Shown here: positions 21,635 to 29,714 of the stretch, one piece after another | How positions within the stretch are numbered: position 1 is the first letter of the stretch | Layout: every line of letters starts with the position of its first letter | DNA from: Caballeronia arationis | GTDB lineage: Bacteria > Pseudomonadota > Gammaproteobacteria > Burkholderiales > Burkholderiaceae | DNA length: 32,037 nt | Direction: 5' to 3' | NCBI RefSeq assembly: GCF_001544975.2 | Contig: NZ_FCOG02000071.1 | Coordinates: forward strand, 1-32,037 | Made by a program: the position numbers and the translations under genes | Notes under the pieces: generated by a model | Told to the model about the DNA's origin: nothing | Seen by the model: the letters and a program-made list of their open reading frames with translations, nothing else | Databases searched by the model: none

Positions 21635-24334
21635 GTGTACAAGCAAAACAGCAGCCAGTTCAAGTATTTCGTCGGCGTCAACTCGCTGGCGCAGATCGCC
21701 ACGCGCGACGATCGCGTGTGTGTACTCAATATCCTGGGCGGTGAGTCCTCGGACGTGACGCCCGTCAGTCATGCATTCTCAGGCGGCAATATTGTCTTCG
21801 GCACGGCGCCGGGCAAGGGCGGCCAGGTGCTCGCCACATCGATCGGCGATATCCCGGTCTACAACAACGTTCGCGAGGGGCTGGAAGCGGGTCATCGGTT
21901 CAACTGCGGCGTGGTCTATCTGCCGCCATTGGCGGCCCGCGACGGCGTCGCCGAACTGATCCGCGTCAATCCCGATCTGAAGAAGATTTTTATCATCACC
22001 GAAAAGATCGCGGTGCACGACGCCCGTGAAATTCGCGCGATGGGTCAGCAAGCGGGTATCGACATCTTCGGTGCGAACGGGCTCGGCGTTGCCGACTCGT
22101 GGAATCGAGTGAGAATCGGCGGAGCGCTCGGCGGCGATTGTCCGGACGATTCATTACGCAAGGGATCGATCGCCATCTTCTCGAACTCCGGCGGCTTCAG
22201 CACGACGATCGCGCAGTACCTGCGCATGAGCGGGTGGGGCACGTCGACCGTCATCTCGAGCGGCAAGGACGTCTACATCCACTATGCCGCGTCGGAGTTT
22301 GCGTTCGCACTAGCCAACGATGCGCGAAGCAAGGCTGCTGTGCTCTATTGCGAACCGGGCGGCTACTACGAGGCCGATGCGGCCTTCACGAAACCAGTGG
22401 TCGCCTGTGTGGTGGGCCGGTGGAAGAGTCGCCTGACGCGTGCGGTCGGCCATGCGGGTGCGATGGCCGGCGGCTCCGACGACGCGCAAGCCAAGGAGCG
22501 CTGGTTCATGGAAAAGTTCGGTGTGGACCGCCTCTTCACGCCTGACGATCCATGCTGCTCCGCCAAGGGCGCGGTCGTCACGAACATTGCGCATATTCCA
22601 GCTGCGCTGACCGCCGTCATGCGCGCCAACGCGACGATGCCCGACTTCGAGCCCGAAGGCAGCCTTGCGCTCAAGCCGTGGTTCGGCTCCGATCAGGGGA
22701 TCCAGTTACCATCCGGCCTTGCGATCCCCGTAGTGGGAGCAGTCGCGCCGTATGACGAGCAGGTCTTGCAGGTCAATCGGCAAGTCGGGGCGATTGCGCC
22801 GCGTCAGTCGCTCAAGGACGCGTCGGGCGCGTCGCAGATGGACGCGAAGACCCAAGTCAGCAGCCTGCACGGAACCACCATGCTGGAAGCCGCGACGCGT
22901 TCTCTCGAAGCGAACGTTAATCTTGCCCTGCTGCATGAACCCGGCGGCGAGAACGATGCAAAGCTCATCAACGTAGCTATCGCCGCATCGGTCAATCTGC
23001 ATGGAACGCCGGAACTCGCTGCGGCTCAGGCGGCGCGCGAGGCAGGCAACGCGCCTAACGCGGTTCTCGCGGCTGCGGCATCGATCGTCGGGCCGAATCG
23101 TCAGCGCGCGGCGCGCGACGCCGCCAAATGGCTGATCGATCAATTCGCAACTGCCGGGCTTATGGATGCGCTTGATGAAAGCTTCGACATCGGCCAGATC
23201 GACGCGACCGGCGCCGAGCGTCTCTTCGCTGATGCCCGCGATCCGCGCGCCGAAGCGATGCTCGCGGGACTTGCGAGGCGTGGCGCCAAGTCTGTCCTGA
23301 TCCGCTGGCTCGCATTGCAGCCGGCGCACCCGACGGCAGACGCCGTGCTGGCCGGGATCACGACCACGTTGGCGTGGGGCCCGCTCATGCGCAAGCGTGT
23401 CTCGCGGGTGACGGCTGAGAGCCTGCCCTGGTGGACAATGTTGTTCGGACGATTGATCGGCGCTTCGGCGGACGTCTCGCGACACGCCCCGGACGGCTTC
23501 TGCGGGTTCACCACCGAAGCGCTCATGAACGAACGCAACCTCACTGAGATCTGTTTTGCGGCACTGCTCGATCTTGAGCCCGGCCCCGACGATCTGTTCG
23601 CCTTCAAGACGCTCGTCGGCCTGCTGCTCACCAACGGTCCCGGGGCTATCTCGGCGCAGGGAGCAAAGGGCGCGGTATCCGCTGACGGCCCGGAAAGCCC
23701 CGAGCGCGTGCAACTGAACAAGGCGCTGGTCGGCTTTCTCGCGCATACCGGCTACACGCATGGCGGCAACGGCTATGAAGGCATCGCGTTCCTGATCGAA
23801 GCATTCCGGGACAGCGGGCTCGCCGATCCGTCTGATCCCGCGCACGGTGTGGACCTGCACTCGCTGGCCGAGCGCTCGGTCGAGCGCTATGCGCAGTACA
23901 AGGCACGACAGAAGCATGCCGGCAGCCTCGACATCGCAAAGCTGCCGGGCGTGAACCATCCCGTCTTCAAGGACAGGCCGGTCAACTACGACCCTCGCGA
24001 AGTGTTCATCGCGGAACTCTGCGAGAAGCGTGGGGAATATAACGTGTTCCATGCTTTCTATCGCGAACTGGTGCAGGCGTTGTTCGATGCCGGCGTCTCC
24101 CGCAACGTGTACTGCGTAAACGTCGATGCGGTGATCGCGGCGCTGCTGCTGAAGATGCTGTGGCAGCCTCTGCGACGTGGCGAATTGACTGAGACCGATC
24201 TGGAAACCGCCGCGTTCACGATCTTCCTTTATCCACGCATGCTCGGCTGCGCGGCGGAAATCGACGATCACCTGAACCGCGGACGCAACATGGACACCCG
24301 CACGCCGGCTTCCCAGTGCCGCTTCGTGGCTTGA
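21635..24334 (+). CDS. ATP-citrate-lyase-like CoA-ligase plus citrate-synthase-like subunit (AclA type, enlarged)
   Basis: An 899-residue fusion starting at GTG with GAGGAG upstream. Residues 1-330 are succinyl-CoA synthetase alpha-like: CoA-binding region GANGLGVADSW, FSNSGGFST (182-190), and the phospho-histidine H273 in VGHAGA. The C-terminal part from about 620 is citrate-synthase-like: H709 in THGGNGYEG, H775 in GVNHPVFK followed by NYDPRE, and D831 in NVDAV. These match the three catalytic residues of citrate synthase (LHGG, GHRVYKNYDPR, NVD). Together with the preceding subunit it should activate a tricarboxylic acid with ATP and CoA and cleave it, as ATP-citrate lyase does (citrate to acetyl-CoA and oxaloacetate). 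It is about 290 residues longer than the AclA I recall (about 610). The extra region (about 335-620) is Ala-rich and helical. Confidence 0.8.
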   Translation: MYKQNSSQFKYFVGVNSLAQIATRDDRVCVLNILGGESSDVTPVSHAFSGGNIVFGTAPGKGGQVLATSIGDIPVYNNVREGLEAGHRFNCGVVYLPPLAARDGVAELIRVNPDLKKIFIITEKIAVHDAREIRAMGQQAGIDIFGANGLGVADSWNRVRIGGALGGDCPDDSLRKGSIAIFSNSGGFSTTIAQYLRMSGWGTSTVISSGKDVYIHYAASEFAFALANDARSKAAVLYCEPGGYYEADAAFTKPVVACVVGRWKSRLTRAVGHAGAMAGGSDDAQAKERWFMEKFGVDRLFTPDDPCCSAKGAVVTNIAHIPAALTAVMRANATMPDFEPEGSLALKPWFGSDQGIQLPSGLAIPVVGAVAPYDEQVLQVNRQVGAIAPRQSLKDASGASQMDAKTQVSSLHGTTMLEAATRSLEANVNLALLHEPGGENDAKLINVAIAASVNLHGTPELAAAQAAREAGNAPNAVLAAAASIVGPNRQRAARDAAKWLIDQFATAGLMDALDESFDIGQIDATGAERLFADARDPRAEAMLAGLARRGAKSVLIRWLALQPAHPTADAVLAGITTTLAWGPLMRKRVSRVTAESLPWWTMLFGRLIGASADVSRHAPDGFCGFTTEALMNERNLTEICFAALLDLEPGPDDLFAFKTLVGLLLTNGPGAISAQGAKGAVSADGPESPERVQLNKALVGFLAHTGYTHGGNGYEGIAFLIEAFRDSGLADPSDPAHGVDLHSLAERSVERYAQYKARQKHAGSLDIAKLPGVNHPVFKDRPVNYDPREVFIAELCEKRGEYNVFHAFYRELVQALFDAGVSRNVYCVNVDAVIAALLLKMLWQPLRRGELTETDLETAAFTIFLYPRMLGCAAEIDDHLNRGRNMDTRTPASQCRFVA

Positions 24335-24345
24335 ACGCTAGCCGC

Positions 24346-24415
24346 CACTGATAACCGGCACACATCAATCGTTCCGAAAATAGCACTTATCGTTTCGTGC
24401 GGTTCGGGCGAGTAT
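24346..24415 (+). promoter_or_regulatory. LysR-type box plus promoter, copy 2 (before the citrate symporter)
   Basis: CACTGAT (24346-24352), 11 bases, ATCAATC (24364-24370); then ATAGCACTTATCG (24380-24392) at the same 16-base offset as copy 1. TTATCG, 17 bases and GAGTAT (24410-24415) follow. The left arm is one base off a perfect inverted repeat. The transcript would have a leader of about 53 bases. Confidence 0.75.
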
Positions 24416-24474
24416 TCGACAAACAATAATCCGCTCGAACACCGCAAAGATCAAAATTTTCAGGAGACAACTCG

Positions 24475-25773
24475 ATGCATCCCTCCCCAAGCACCCTGGC
24501 CTCCGGGCAGTCCAAAGCGTCCGCGGTATTACGCGTGACGGCGGGCAACTTCCTGGAGCAGTTCGACTTCTTTTTGTTCGGCTTCTATGCAACGCAGATC
24601 GCCGCTGTTTTTTTCCCGGCGGCGAGCGAGTTTGCATCGCTGATGATGACCTTCGCCGTCTTCGGGGCAGGCTTCTTGATGCGGCCTCTCGGCGCGATCA
24701 TCCTCGGTGCGTATATCGACGATGTCGGCCGCCGCAAGGGCCTGATCGTCACGCTGTCGATCATGGCGAGCGGCACCATCCTGATCGCGTTCGTGCCCGG
24801 CTATGCGACGATCGGCCTCTTAGCTCCCGCGCTGGTTCTCATTGGCCGTCTGCTGCAGGGCTTCTCCGCGGGTGCGGAACTCGGCGGCGTATCGGTTTAT
24901 CTCGCCGAGATGGCGACGCCGGGCCGCAAGGGTTTCTTCACGAGCTGGCAGTCGGCCAGCCAGCAAGTGGCGATCGTCATCGCTGCCGCGCTCGGCTTCG
25001 CGCTCAACCAGTGGCTCGACACGGCGACGATCGCTGCATGGGGATGGCGCGTGCCGTTCTTCGTCGGCTGCATGATCGTGCCGTTCATCTTCATCTTGCG
25101 GCGCAACCTCGAGGAAACGCAGGAATTCAAACAGCGCCAGCATCGCCCGAGCATGAAAGAAGTCTTTACGACGCTCGTGCAGAACTGGAATGTCGTGATC
25201 GCGGGCGTGCTGCTGGTCGCAATGACCACCACGAGCTTCTATCTGATCACGGTGTATGCGCCGACCTTCGGCAAGACGGTCCTGCATTTGAGCACCGCCG
25301 ATAGCCTGCTCGTCACGCTGTGCGTGGGGATCTCCAACTTCATCTGGCTGCCGATTGGTGGCGCATTGTCGGACCGGATCGGGCGCCGTCCGCTCCTCCT
25401 CGGAATGACGATCCTGGCGATTGCGACCGCCTACCCCGCGCTGTCCCTGCTGGCTCACGCGCCGAGCTTTATCAATATGCTGTTTGTGCTGCTCTGGCTC
25501 TCGTTCATGTACGGGATGTACAACGGCGCGATGGTCGTCGCGCTCACCGAAGTGATGCCGGTCGAAGTGCGTGTCGCTGGATTCTCGCTGGCCTACAGCC
25601 TCGCGACGGCGGTCTTCGGCGGTTTCACACCCGTTATCTCGACCGCGCTCATTCACATGACGGGTGATAAAGCCGCGCCGGGATACTGGATGAGCTTCGC
25701 CGCGGTGTGCGGCCTCGGTGCCACGCTCGCACTGTATCGGCGCCGTCGCGTCCCGCTGCATGCAGCTTCCTGA
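24475..25773 (+). CDS. citA: Citrate/proton symporter, CitA/TcuC type (MFS, metabolite:H+ symporter family)
   Basis: A 432-residue, 12-segment inner-membrane carrier. It is very similar to enterobacterial CitA as recalled: GNFLEQFDFFLFGFYAT (24-40), MRPLGAIILGAYID, GLLAPALVLIGRLLQGFSAG, ELGGVSVYLAEMATPG, and later GISNFIWLPIGGALSDRIGR. The loop motifs DDVGRRKG and DRIGRRP are the usual MFS 2-3 and 8-9 signatures. CitA takes up citrate with protons, and the close relative TcuC takes up tricarballylate, so the substrate is a tricarboxylate. CAGGAGACAA precedes the ATG, almost the same as the site before the lyase-like gene. It shares the regulatory element of that operon. Confidence 0.88.
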   Translation: MHPSPSTLASGQSKASAVLRVTAGNFLEQFDFFLFGFYATQIAAVFFPAASEFASLMMTFAVFGAGFLMRPLGAIILGAYIDDVGRRKGLIVTLSIMASGTILIAFVPGYATIGLLAPALVLIGRLLQGFSAGAELGGVSVYLAEMATPGRKGFFTSWQSASQQVAIVIAAALGFALNQWLDTATIAAWGWRVPFFVGCMIVPFIFILRRNLEETQEFKQRQHRPSMKEVFTTLVQNWNVVIAGVLLVAMTTTSFYLITVYAPTFGKTVLHLSTADSLLVTLCVGISNFIWLPIGGALSDRIGRRPLLLGMTILAIATAYPALSLLAHAPSFINMLFVLLWLSFMYGMYNGAMVVALTEVMPVEVRVAGFSLAYSLATAVFGGFTPVISTALIHMTGDKAAPGYWMSFAAVCGLGATLALYRRRRVPLHAAS

Positions 25774-25818
25774 AGCATCGCTTCGCTCCTCGAACATCAG
25801 CCTGACGTTCTATCAACC

Positions 25819-26601
25819 ATGAAATCCATCCTTCTGAAACTATGCAGCGCGGCGCTGCTCGGCAGCGCCGCCGCTGCGGCTAATGTGCAGGCCGCCGATC
25901 TGCACGTGATGAGTTCGGGCGGCTTCACTGCCGCCTACAAGCTGCTCGGCCCGAAGTTTGCGGAGTCCACGGGCAACATGCTCGATACCGCGCTCGGACC
26001 GTCGATGGGCAAGTCGCCAGAGGCCATTCCGAACCGGCTTCAGCGCGGCGAGCCTGCCGACGTGGTGATCATGGTCGGCTATGCACTCGACGACCTCATC
26101 AAGCAGGGCAAGGTGATCCCCGATTCGCGCGTTGAGCTCGCGGATTCGCGCATCGGCATGGTCGTGCGCGACGGCGCGCCGAAGCCCGACATCGGGTCTG
26201 AGGCGGCGCTCAAGGAAACCTTGCTGCATGCCCGGTCGATCGCTTACTCGGATAGCGCGAGCGGCGTCTATATCGAGCGCGAGTTGTTCAAGCGGCTCGG
26301 CATCGAGGAGCAGGTGAAGACCAAGGCGAAGATGATCCCCAGGATTCCGGTGGCATCCGTTGTCGCGACCGGCGACTACGAAGTGGGATTTCAGCAGGTG
26401 AGCGAGCTGCTTCCCGTGAAGGGCGCGGCGTACGTCGGCAAAATTCCGGAGTCGATGCAGTCTGTCACGCGCTTTGCGGCCGGCATTCCGGTCGGTGCGC
26501 AGCATCCGAAGGAGGCGAAAGCGCTGCTCGACTATCTCGCGTCCCCCGCCGTGCAGCCGGAGGTGACATCGACAGGGCTTGATTCGGTCGCGACGCATTG
26601 A
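25819..26601 (+). CDS. Periplasmic ModA-like substrate-binding protein (orphan)
   Basis: A 260-residue exported protein with a signal peptide (MKSILLKL..., cleavage likely after VQA, residue 25). The mature part has the type II binding-protein outline of the ModA/SBP_bac_11 group: LHVMSSGG at the start, AESTG, GEPADVVIM, GMVVRDGAPKPD, SIAYSDSASGVY, and a hinge near GDYEVGFQQVSE. No ABC permease or ATPase gene is near, so it is an orphan here. It follows the symporter gene by 45 bases with a poor ribosome site. It could bind the same acid as a helper or sensor, which is inference. True molybdate binding is less likely without modBC. Confidence 0.72.
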   Translation: MKSILLKLCSAALLGSAAAAANVQAADLHVMSSGGFTAAYKLLGPKFAESTGNMLDTALGPSMGKSPEAIPNRLQRGEPADVVIMVGYALDDLIKQGKVIPDSRVELADSRIGMVVRDGAPKPDIGSEAALKETLLHARSIAYSDSASGVYIERELFKRLGIEEQVKTKAKMIPRIPVASVVATGDYEVGFQQVSELLPVKGAAYVGKIPESMQSVTRFAAGIPVGAQHPKEAKALLDYLASPAVQPEVTSTGLDSVATH

Positions 26602-26616
26602 GACGAAGGAAGCGAT

Positions 26617-27918
26617 TCAGCCCGGCACGTCGGCGGGCTGATCGAAGGCTTCTTCCGGCTGATGCGCGAGGCTCAATGCATCCTTCAGGCGCACCCGGTC
26701 GCAGGCGCGCTCCCACATCGATACGAAGATCACCGCGCAGGCGTTGCTGATCACGCTCGTCAGGGCACGCGCCTCGGACATGAAGCGATCGATGCCGACC
26801 AGCAGTGCAACGCCCGCAACCGGCAGATCGGGAATGACGGCCAGCGTCGCGACGAGCGCAACCAGTCCGCTGCCCGATACGCCCGCCGCGCCCTTTGACG
26901 TGAGCAGCATGACCGCGAGCATCGTCGCGATCTGGCCGCCCGAGAGGCGTACATCGCATGCTTGAGCGATGAACATGGAGGCGAGCGTCAAGTAGATCGC
27001 CGTGCCGTCGAGGTTGAACGAGTAGCCGGCGGGCAGCACGAGTCCCACGATGCCCTTGTCGCAGCCAAGCGCTTCGAGCTTGACGATAAGGCGCGGCAAC
27101 ACCGGTTCGGTCGACGACGTCGCGAGCACGATGAGGAGTTCCTCGCGAATGTAGCGCAGCAGCCGCCAGAGCGAGAAGCCATGCAGGCGCGCGAGCGGAC
27201 CGAGCACGCAGACCACGAACAGCAGGCACGCAGCATAGAACGACACCATCAGCATGCCGAGCGAGCCAATCGAACGAATGCCGAAACGGCCGACCGTGAA
27301 GCCCATCGCGCCGAATGCGCCGGAGGGTGCAAGCCGCATGATCATCGCGAGGATGCGGAACAGCACGTGCGCGACGCTGTCGATGAATTCCTGTACCCGC
27401 CGCCCGGCACTTCGGCTGGCGTTCATTGCAAAGCCGAACAGAAGGGCGAGCAGCAAGACCGGCAGCACCTCGCCTTTCTCGAAGGCGCCGACGAGTGTCT
27501 CCGGAATCACATGCAACGCAAATTCGACGAGTCCGTGCGACTGCGTGCGCGTCGAATACTGAGCGAGGACGGCCGTGTCCAGATGATGCGCGTCGATGTG
27601 CAGTCCAGCACCCGGGTGCAGCACGAATGCAGTTGCGAGCCCCAGGACGAGCGCAACGATCGTGAGAAAGTAGAACAGCGCCAGCGCCTTCAGGATGGTC
27701 CGGCCGATCTTCGAGCTGCTTGAAAGCGACGTGATGCCCGTGACGATCGTGCAGAAGACGATTGGCGCGATCATCATGCGTACCAGCGCGACGAACGCAT
27801 CGCTGAGCGGCTTTAGCGACGCGCCGACCTGTGGCCAGAAGTGGCCGACGGTCACGCCCAGCCCCATTCCGATCAGGACCTGGACGTAAAGCAGCCTGAA
27901 GGGCCTGGGCAGTGTCAT
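26617..27918 (-). CDS. dctA: C4-dicarboxylate/H+(Na+) symporter, DctA family
   Basis: A 433-residue inner-membrane carrier of the DAACS family, which imports succinate, fumarate, malate and similar acids. Family marks are the re-entrant loop ATSSTEPVLP (266-275), FNLDGTAIYL (301-310) and SKGAAGVSGSG (341-351). About eight hydrophobic helices are seen. The ATG at 27918 overlaps the stop of the LysR gene (ATGA), so regulator and carrier are translated together. It is convergent with the binding-protein gene (15 bases). It may serve uptake of C4 acids that arise with tricarboxylate use. It may also be the target of the LysR protein. Confidence 0.88.
   Translation of the reverse strand: MTLPRPFRLLYVQVLIGMGLGVTVGHFWPQVGASLKPLSDAFVALVRMMIAPIVFCTIVTGITSLSSSSKIGRTILKALALFYFLTIVALVLGLATAFVLHPGAGLHIDAHHLDTAVLAQYSTRTQSHGLVEFALHVIPETLVGAFEKGEVLPVLLLALLFGFAMNASRSAGRRVQEFIDSVAHVLFRILAMIMRLAPSGAFGAMGFTVGRFGIRSIGSLGMLMVSFYAACLLFVVCVLGPLARLHGFSLWRLLRYIREELLIVLATSSTEPVLPRLIVKLEALGCDKGIVGLVLPAGYSFNLDGTAIYLTLASMFIAQACDVRLSGGQIATMLAVMLLTSKGAAGVSGSGLVALVATLAVIPDLPVAGVALLVGIDRFMSEARALTSVISNACAVIFVSMWERACDRVRLKDALSLAHQPEEAFDQPADVPG
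26618..26640. terminator. Candidate bidirectional hairpin between convergent genes
   Basis: CAGCCCG (26618-26624) pairs with CGGGCTG (26634-26640) around a 9-base loop. It lies at the meeting point of the binding-protein and dctA transcripts, inside the last dctA codons. There is no T-tract, so terminator function is only suggested by place. Confidence 0.35.
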
Positions 27919-28844
27919 TTCGGGGTCTTCTTCGCCGCGCCGGCCATGCCGCTGCGCTTCGTGTCGAGGATCGTCTGATAGAACTGCTGCGCGGCCGGCG
28001 CGAGCGGACGCCCCCGGCGCCTGACAATGCCGACGCGCCTCGTCACGACCGGATCGACGAGCGGCACGCTGGTCAAGATCGGATGGTCGCGCATGGGCAT
28101 TGCCATTGAAGGCACCGCCGCCACGCCGAGTCCCGCTTCGATCAGGCCGAGCATGGTGGTGACATGGCGTGTTTCGCAGACACTGGGCGCTCTCGGCGAC
28201 ACCGTGGTCAACGCCTGATCGAGCAGCAGGCGGTTGCCGGAAGTCTTGTCGACAGAAACGTATTCGTGTTCGTAAAGCTCGCTCCAGGACACACGGGTCT
28301 TCCGGGCAAGCGGATGATCGCGACGGCACGCGGCGACGAACCGTTCCTGCAGCAGAACCTTGAATTCGACTTCGGTCTCCTGGCTGCCCATGAAGCTCAC
28401 GCCGAAATCGGCTTCACCGCTGATGACCGAGCCAAGTACTTCGTTGGCGCTCGAGTCGAGCAGCTTGACCCGGATCCGCGGATAGCGGCTGTGATAGGCG
28501 GCAACGACACTCGGCAGGAAATAGTACGCAACCGATGGCACACATGCGATGGTCACATGGCCCAGACGGCTTGTGGAGACGTCGCGGATGCCGAGCAACG
28601 CGACATCGAGATCGTCGAGAAGCTGTTCGGCGCTCGGAGCAAAAACCCGTCCTACGGTTGTGAGCGTCACGCTGCGCGTGGTTCGCTCGAAAAGTCGTAC
28701 GCCGAGCGCCGCTTCGAGCTTCTCGATGCGCCGGCTCAGCGCCGGCTGCGAAATGTTGACCGCCTCAGCGGCCTTTCGGAAGCTTCCCAACTCCACGACG
28801 GCTCGAAAGGCCTGCAAATCATTCAGATCGAAGTTGACGCCCAC
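27915..28844 (-). CDS. LysR-family transcription regulator
   Basis: A 309-residue LysR protein. The helix-turn-helix lies at about 5-64 (LQAFRAVVELGSFRKAAEAV, then SQPALSRRIEKLE and LFERTTRSVTLT), followed by a periplasmic-binding-like effector domain (from about 92). The start is a GTG at 28844 with GGAG eight or nine bases upstream. It overlaps dctA by four bases. LysR proteins bind T-N11-A boxes. The two such boxes before the lyase-like operon and the symporter gene are the obvious candidate targets, with a tricarboxylate or dicarboxylate as a possible effector. A TGCAT-G-ATGCA palindrome (28878-28888) upstream of its own gene may be used in autoregulation. Confidence 0.88.
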   Translation of the reverse strand: MGVNFDLNDLQAFRAVVELGSFRKAAEAVNISQPALSRRIEKLEAALGVRLFERTTRSVTLTTVGRVFAPSAEQLLDDLDVALLGIRDVSTSRLGHVTIACVPSVAYYFLPSVVAAYHSRYPRIRVKLLDSSANEVLGSVISGEADFGVSFMGSQETEVEFKVLLQERFVAACRRDHPLARKTRVSWSELYEHEYVSVDKTSGNRLLLDQALTTVSPRAPSVCETRHVTTMLGLIEAGLGVAAVPSMAMPMRDHPILTSVPLVDPVVTRRVGIVRRRGRPLAPAAQQFYQTILDTKRSGMAGAAKKTPK

Positions 28845-28984
28845 GAGCCGTTCTCCGAGTATTAGATGCGGCTATTTTGCATGATGCAGGCGAGAGCGCC
28901 CATGGAGGACAACACTCGGTCATTCAGGCCGCGAAGAGTCGCGCAAAAATTGGAGGTGGGCGACGGGTTTCGTCGAGTCAGCAG

Positions 28985-29154
28985 TCATTGAACAAATCCA
29001 AGCGGTTGCCATGCGGGATATCGTGGAACATCACCCGCGAAGAACGAATTTTCCGCGGTGACCTCGTTGCGCAACGCTGCAAGCGCAGCCGCGACTTCCG
29101 CCTTGGCGCACGAGGATGGCAAGTTCCGGAGGCGTATGCCGTGTAGTCAGGCAT
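28985..29154 (-). pseudogene. Broken short gene divergent from the third MarR gene
   Basis: A leftward ATG at 29154 has a good GGAG ribosome site six bases upstream and begins MPDYTAYASG. The frame soon turns into Arg-rich nonsense. A different frame over the same DNA gives a coding-like ending (AEVAAALAALRNEVTAE, then NSFFAGDVPRYPAWQPLGF) that stops at 28985-28987. The simplest reading is a gene with an internal deletion and frameshift. The original family is not recognised. The rest of 28845-29237 shows only the operator at 29174. Confidence 0.4.
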
Positions 29155-29173
29155 GGACGTCTCCGTGGTATAT

Positions 29174-29185
29174 TTCGCGCGCGAA
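29174..29185. promoter_or_regulatory. TTCG-N4-CGAA palindrome between the MarR gene and the broken divergent gene
   Basis: TTCGCGCGCGAA is a perfect 12-bp palindrome in an AT-rich stretch between two divergent start codons. It shares the form TTCGNNNNCGAA with two sites at 30038-30072 before the deleted enoyl-CoA hydratase gene. The MarR protein at 29238 is the likely ligand. Confidence 0.5.
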
Positions 29186-29237
29186 CTATTAATTTGTTGA
29201 CGTTCCTGCGACTGGAATGAAGAACGAGGTTTCGGAA

Positions 29238-29675
29238 ATGGATCATCGGCTTGTCTATCTGCTGAATGTGGGTCAGAAGCGCCTACAGCGGTGGTCGCAG
29301 GCGAGGACTGCCGCCGGTGGAGTGACGGCAGCGCAGGCTGGCCTGCTTTTCTTTCTGGCAAAGAACGACGGTGCCCTCACGAATGAAGCGGCAGCGGCGC
29401 TTGACCTCAAGGCGCCGGGAATGAGCGGGTTGGTCGAACGGGCGGAAAGGGCTGGTCTCATCGAACGCCATACGGATGAGTTTGATCGACGCGCGTCGCG
29501 GCTGTGGCTGACAAAAGATGGGCGCGGCGCACTCAAGCGTTCGAAGGCGGGTATCGCTAGCGTGAATACCCGGCTGACGGACGGGTTTACAGCGTCCGAG
29601 ATCGACGTCGTCGCGCGATGGTTGACAAGTCTGCAAGAGAAGTTTTCGGCCATAGACGAGAGCGCCGATTCGTAA
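29238..29675 (+). CDS. MarR-family regulator
   Basis: A 145-residue winged-helix regulator (MDHRLVYLLNVGQKRLQRW at the start; VTAAQAGLLFFL; recognition region LDLKAPGMSGLVERAERAGL; wing DEFDRRASRLWLT). The ATG at 29238 was preferred because GAGG lies eight bases upstream. The in-frame ATG at 29217 has no usable site. It is unlike the two MarR proteins near 19 kb. It is convergent with the deleted enoyl-CoA hydratase gene and probably controlled it and the broken divergent gene. MarR regulators of this kind often sense acyl-CoA or aromatic ligands. Confidence 0.82.
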   Translation: MDHRLVYLLNVGQKRLQRWSQARTAAGGVTAAQAGLLFFLAKNDGALTNEAAAALDLKAPGMSGLVERAERAGLIERHTDEFDRRASRLWLTKDGRGALKRSKAGIASVNTRLTDGFTASEIDVVARWLTSLQEKFSAIDESADS

Positions 29676-29714
29676 CGTATGGGGCACCGACGGTGCCCCT
29701 TGGCGCCATCATTC

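Noticed and set aside
22706..24271. 521-codon minus-strand frame opposite the lyase-like alpha subunit
   Set aside because: Antisense shadow; the plus-strand protein has catalytic motifs in order.
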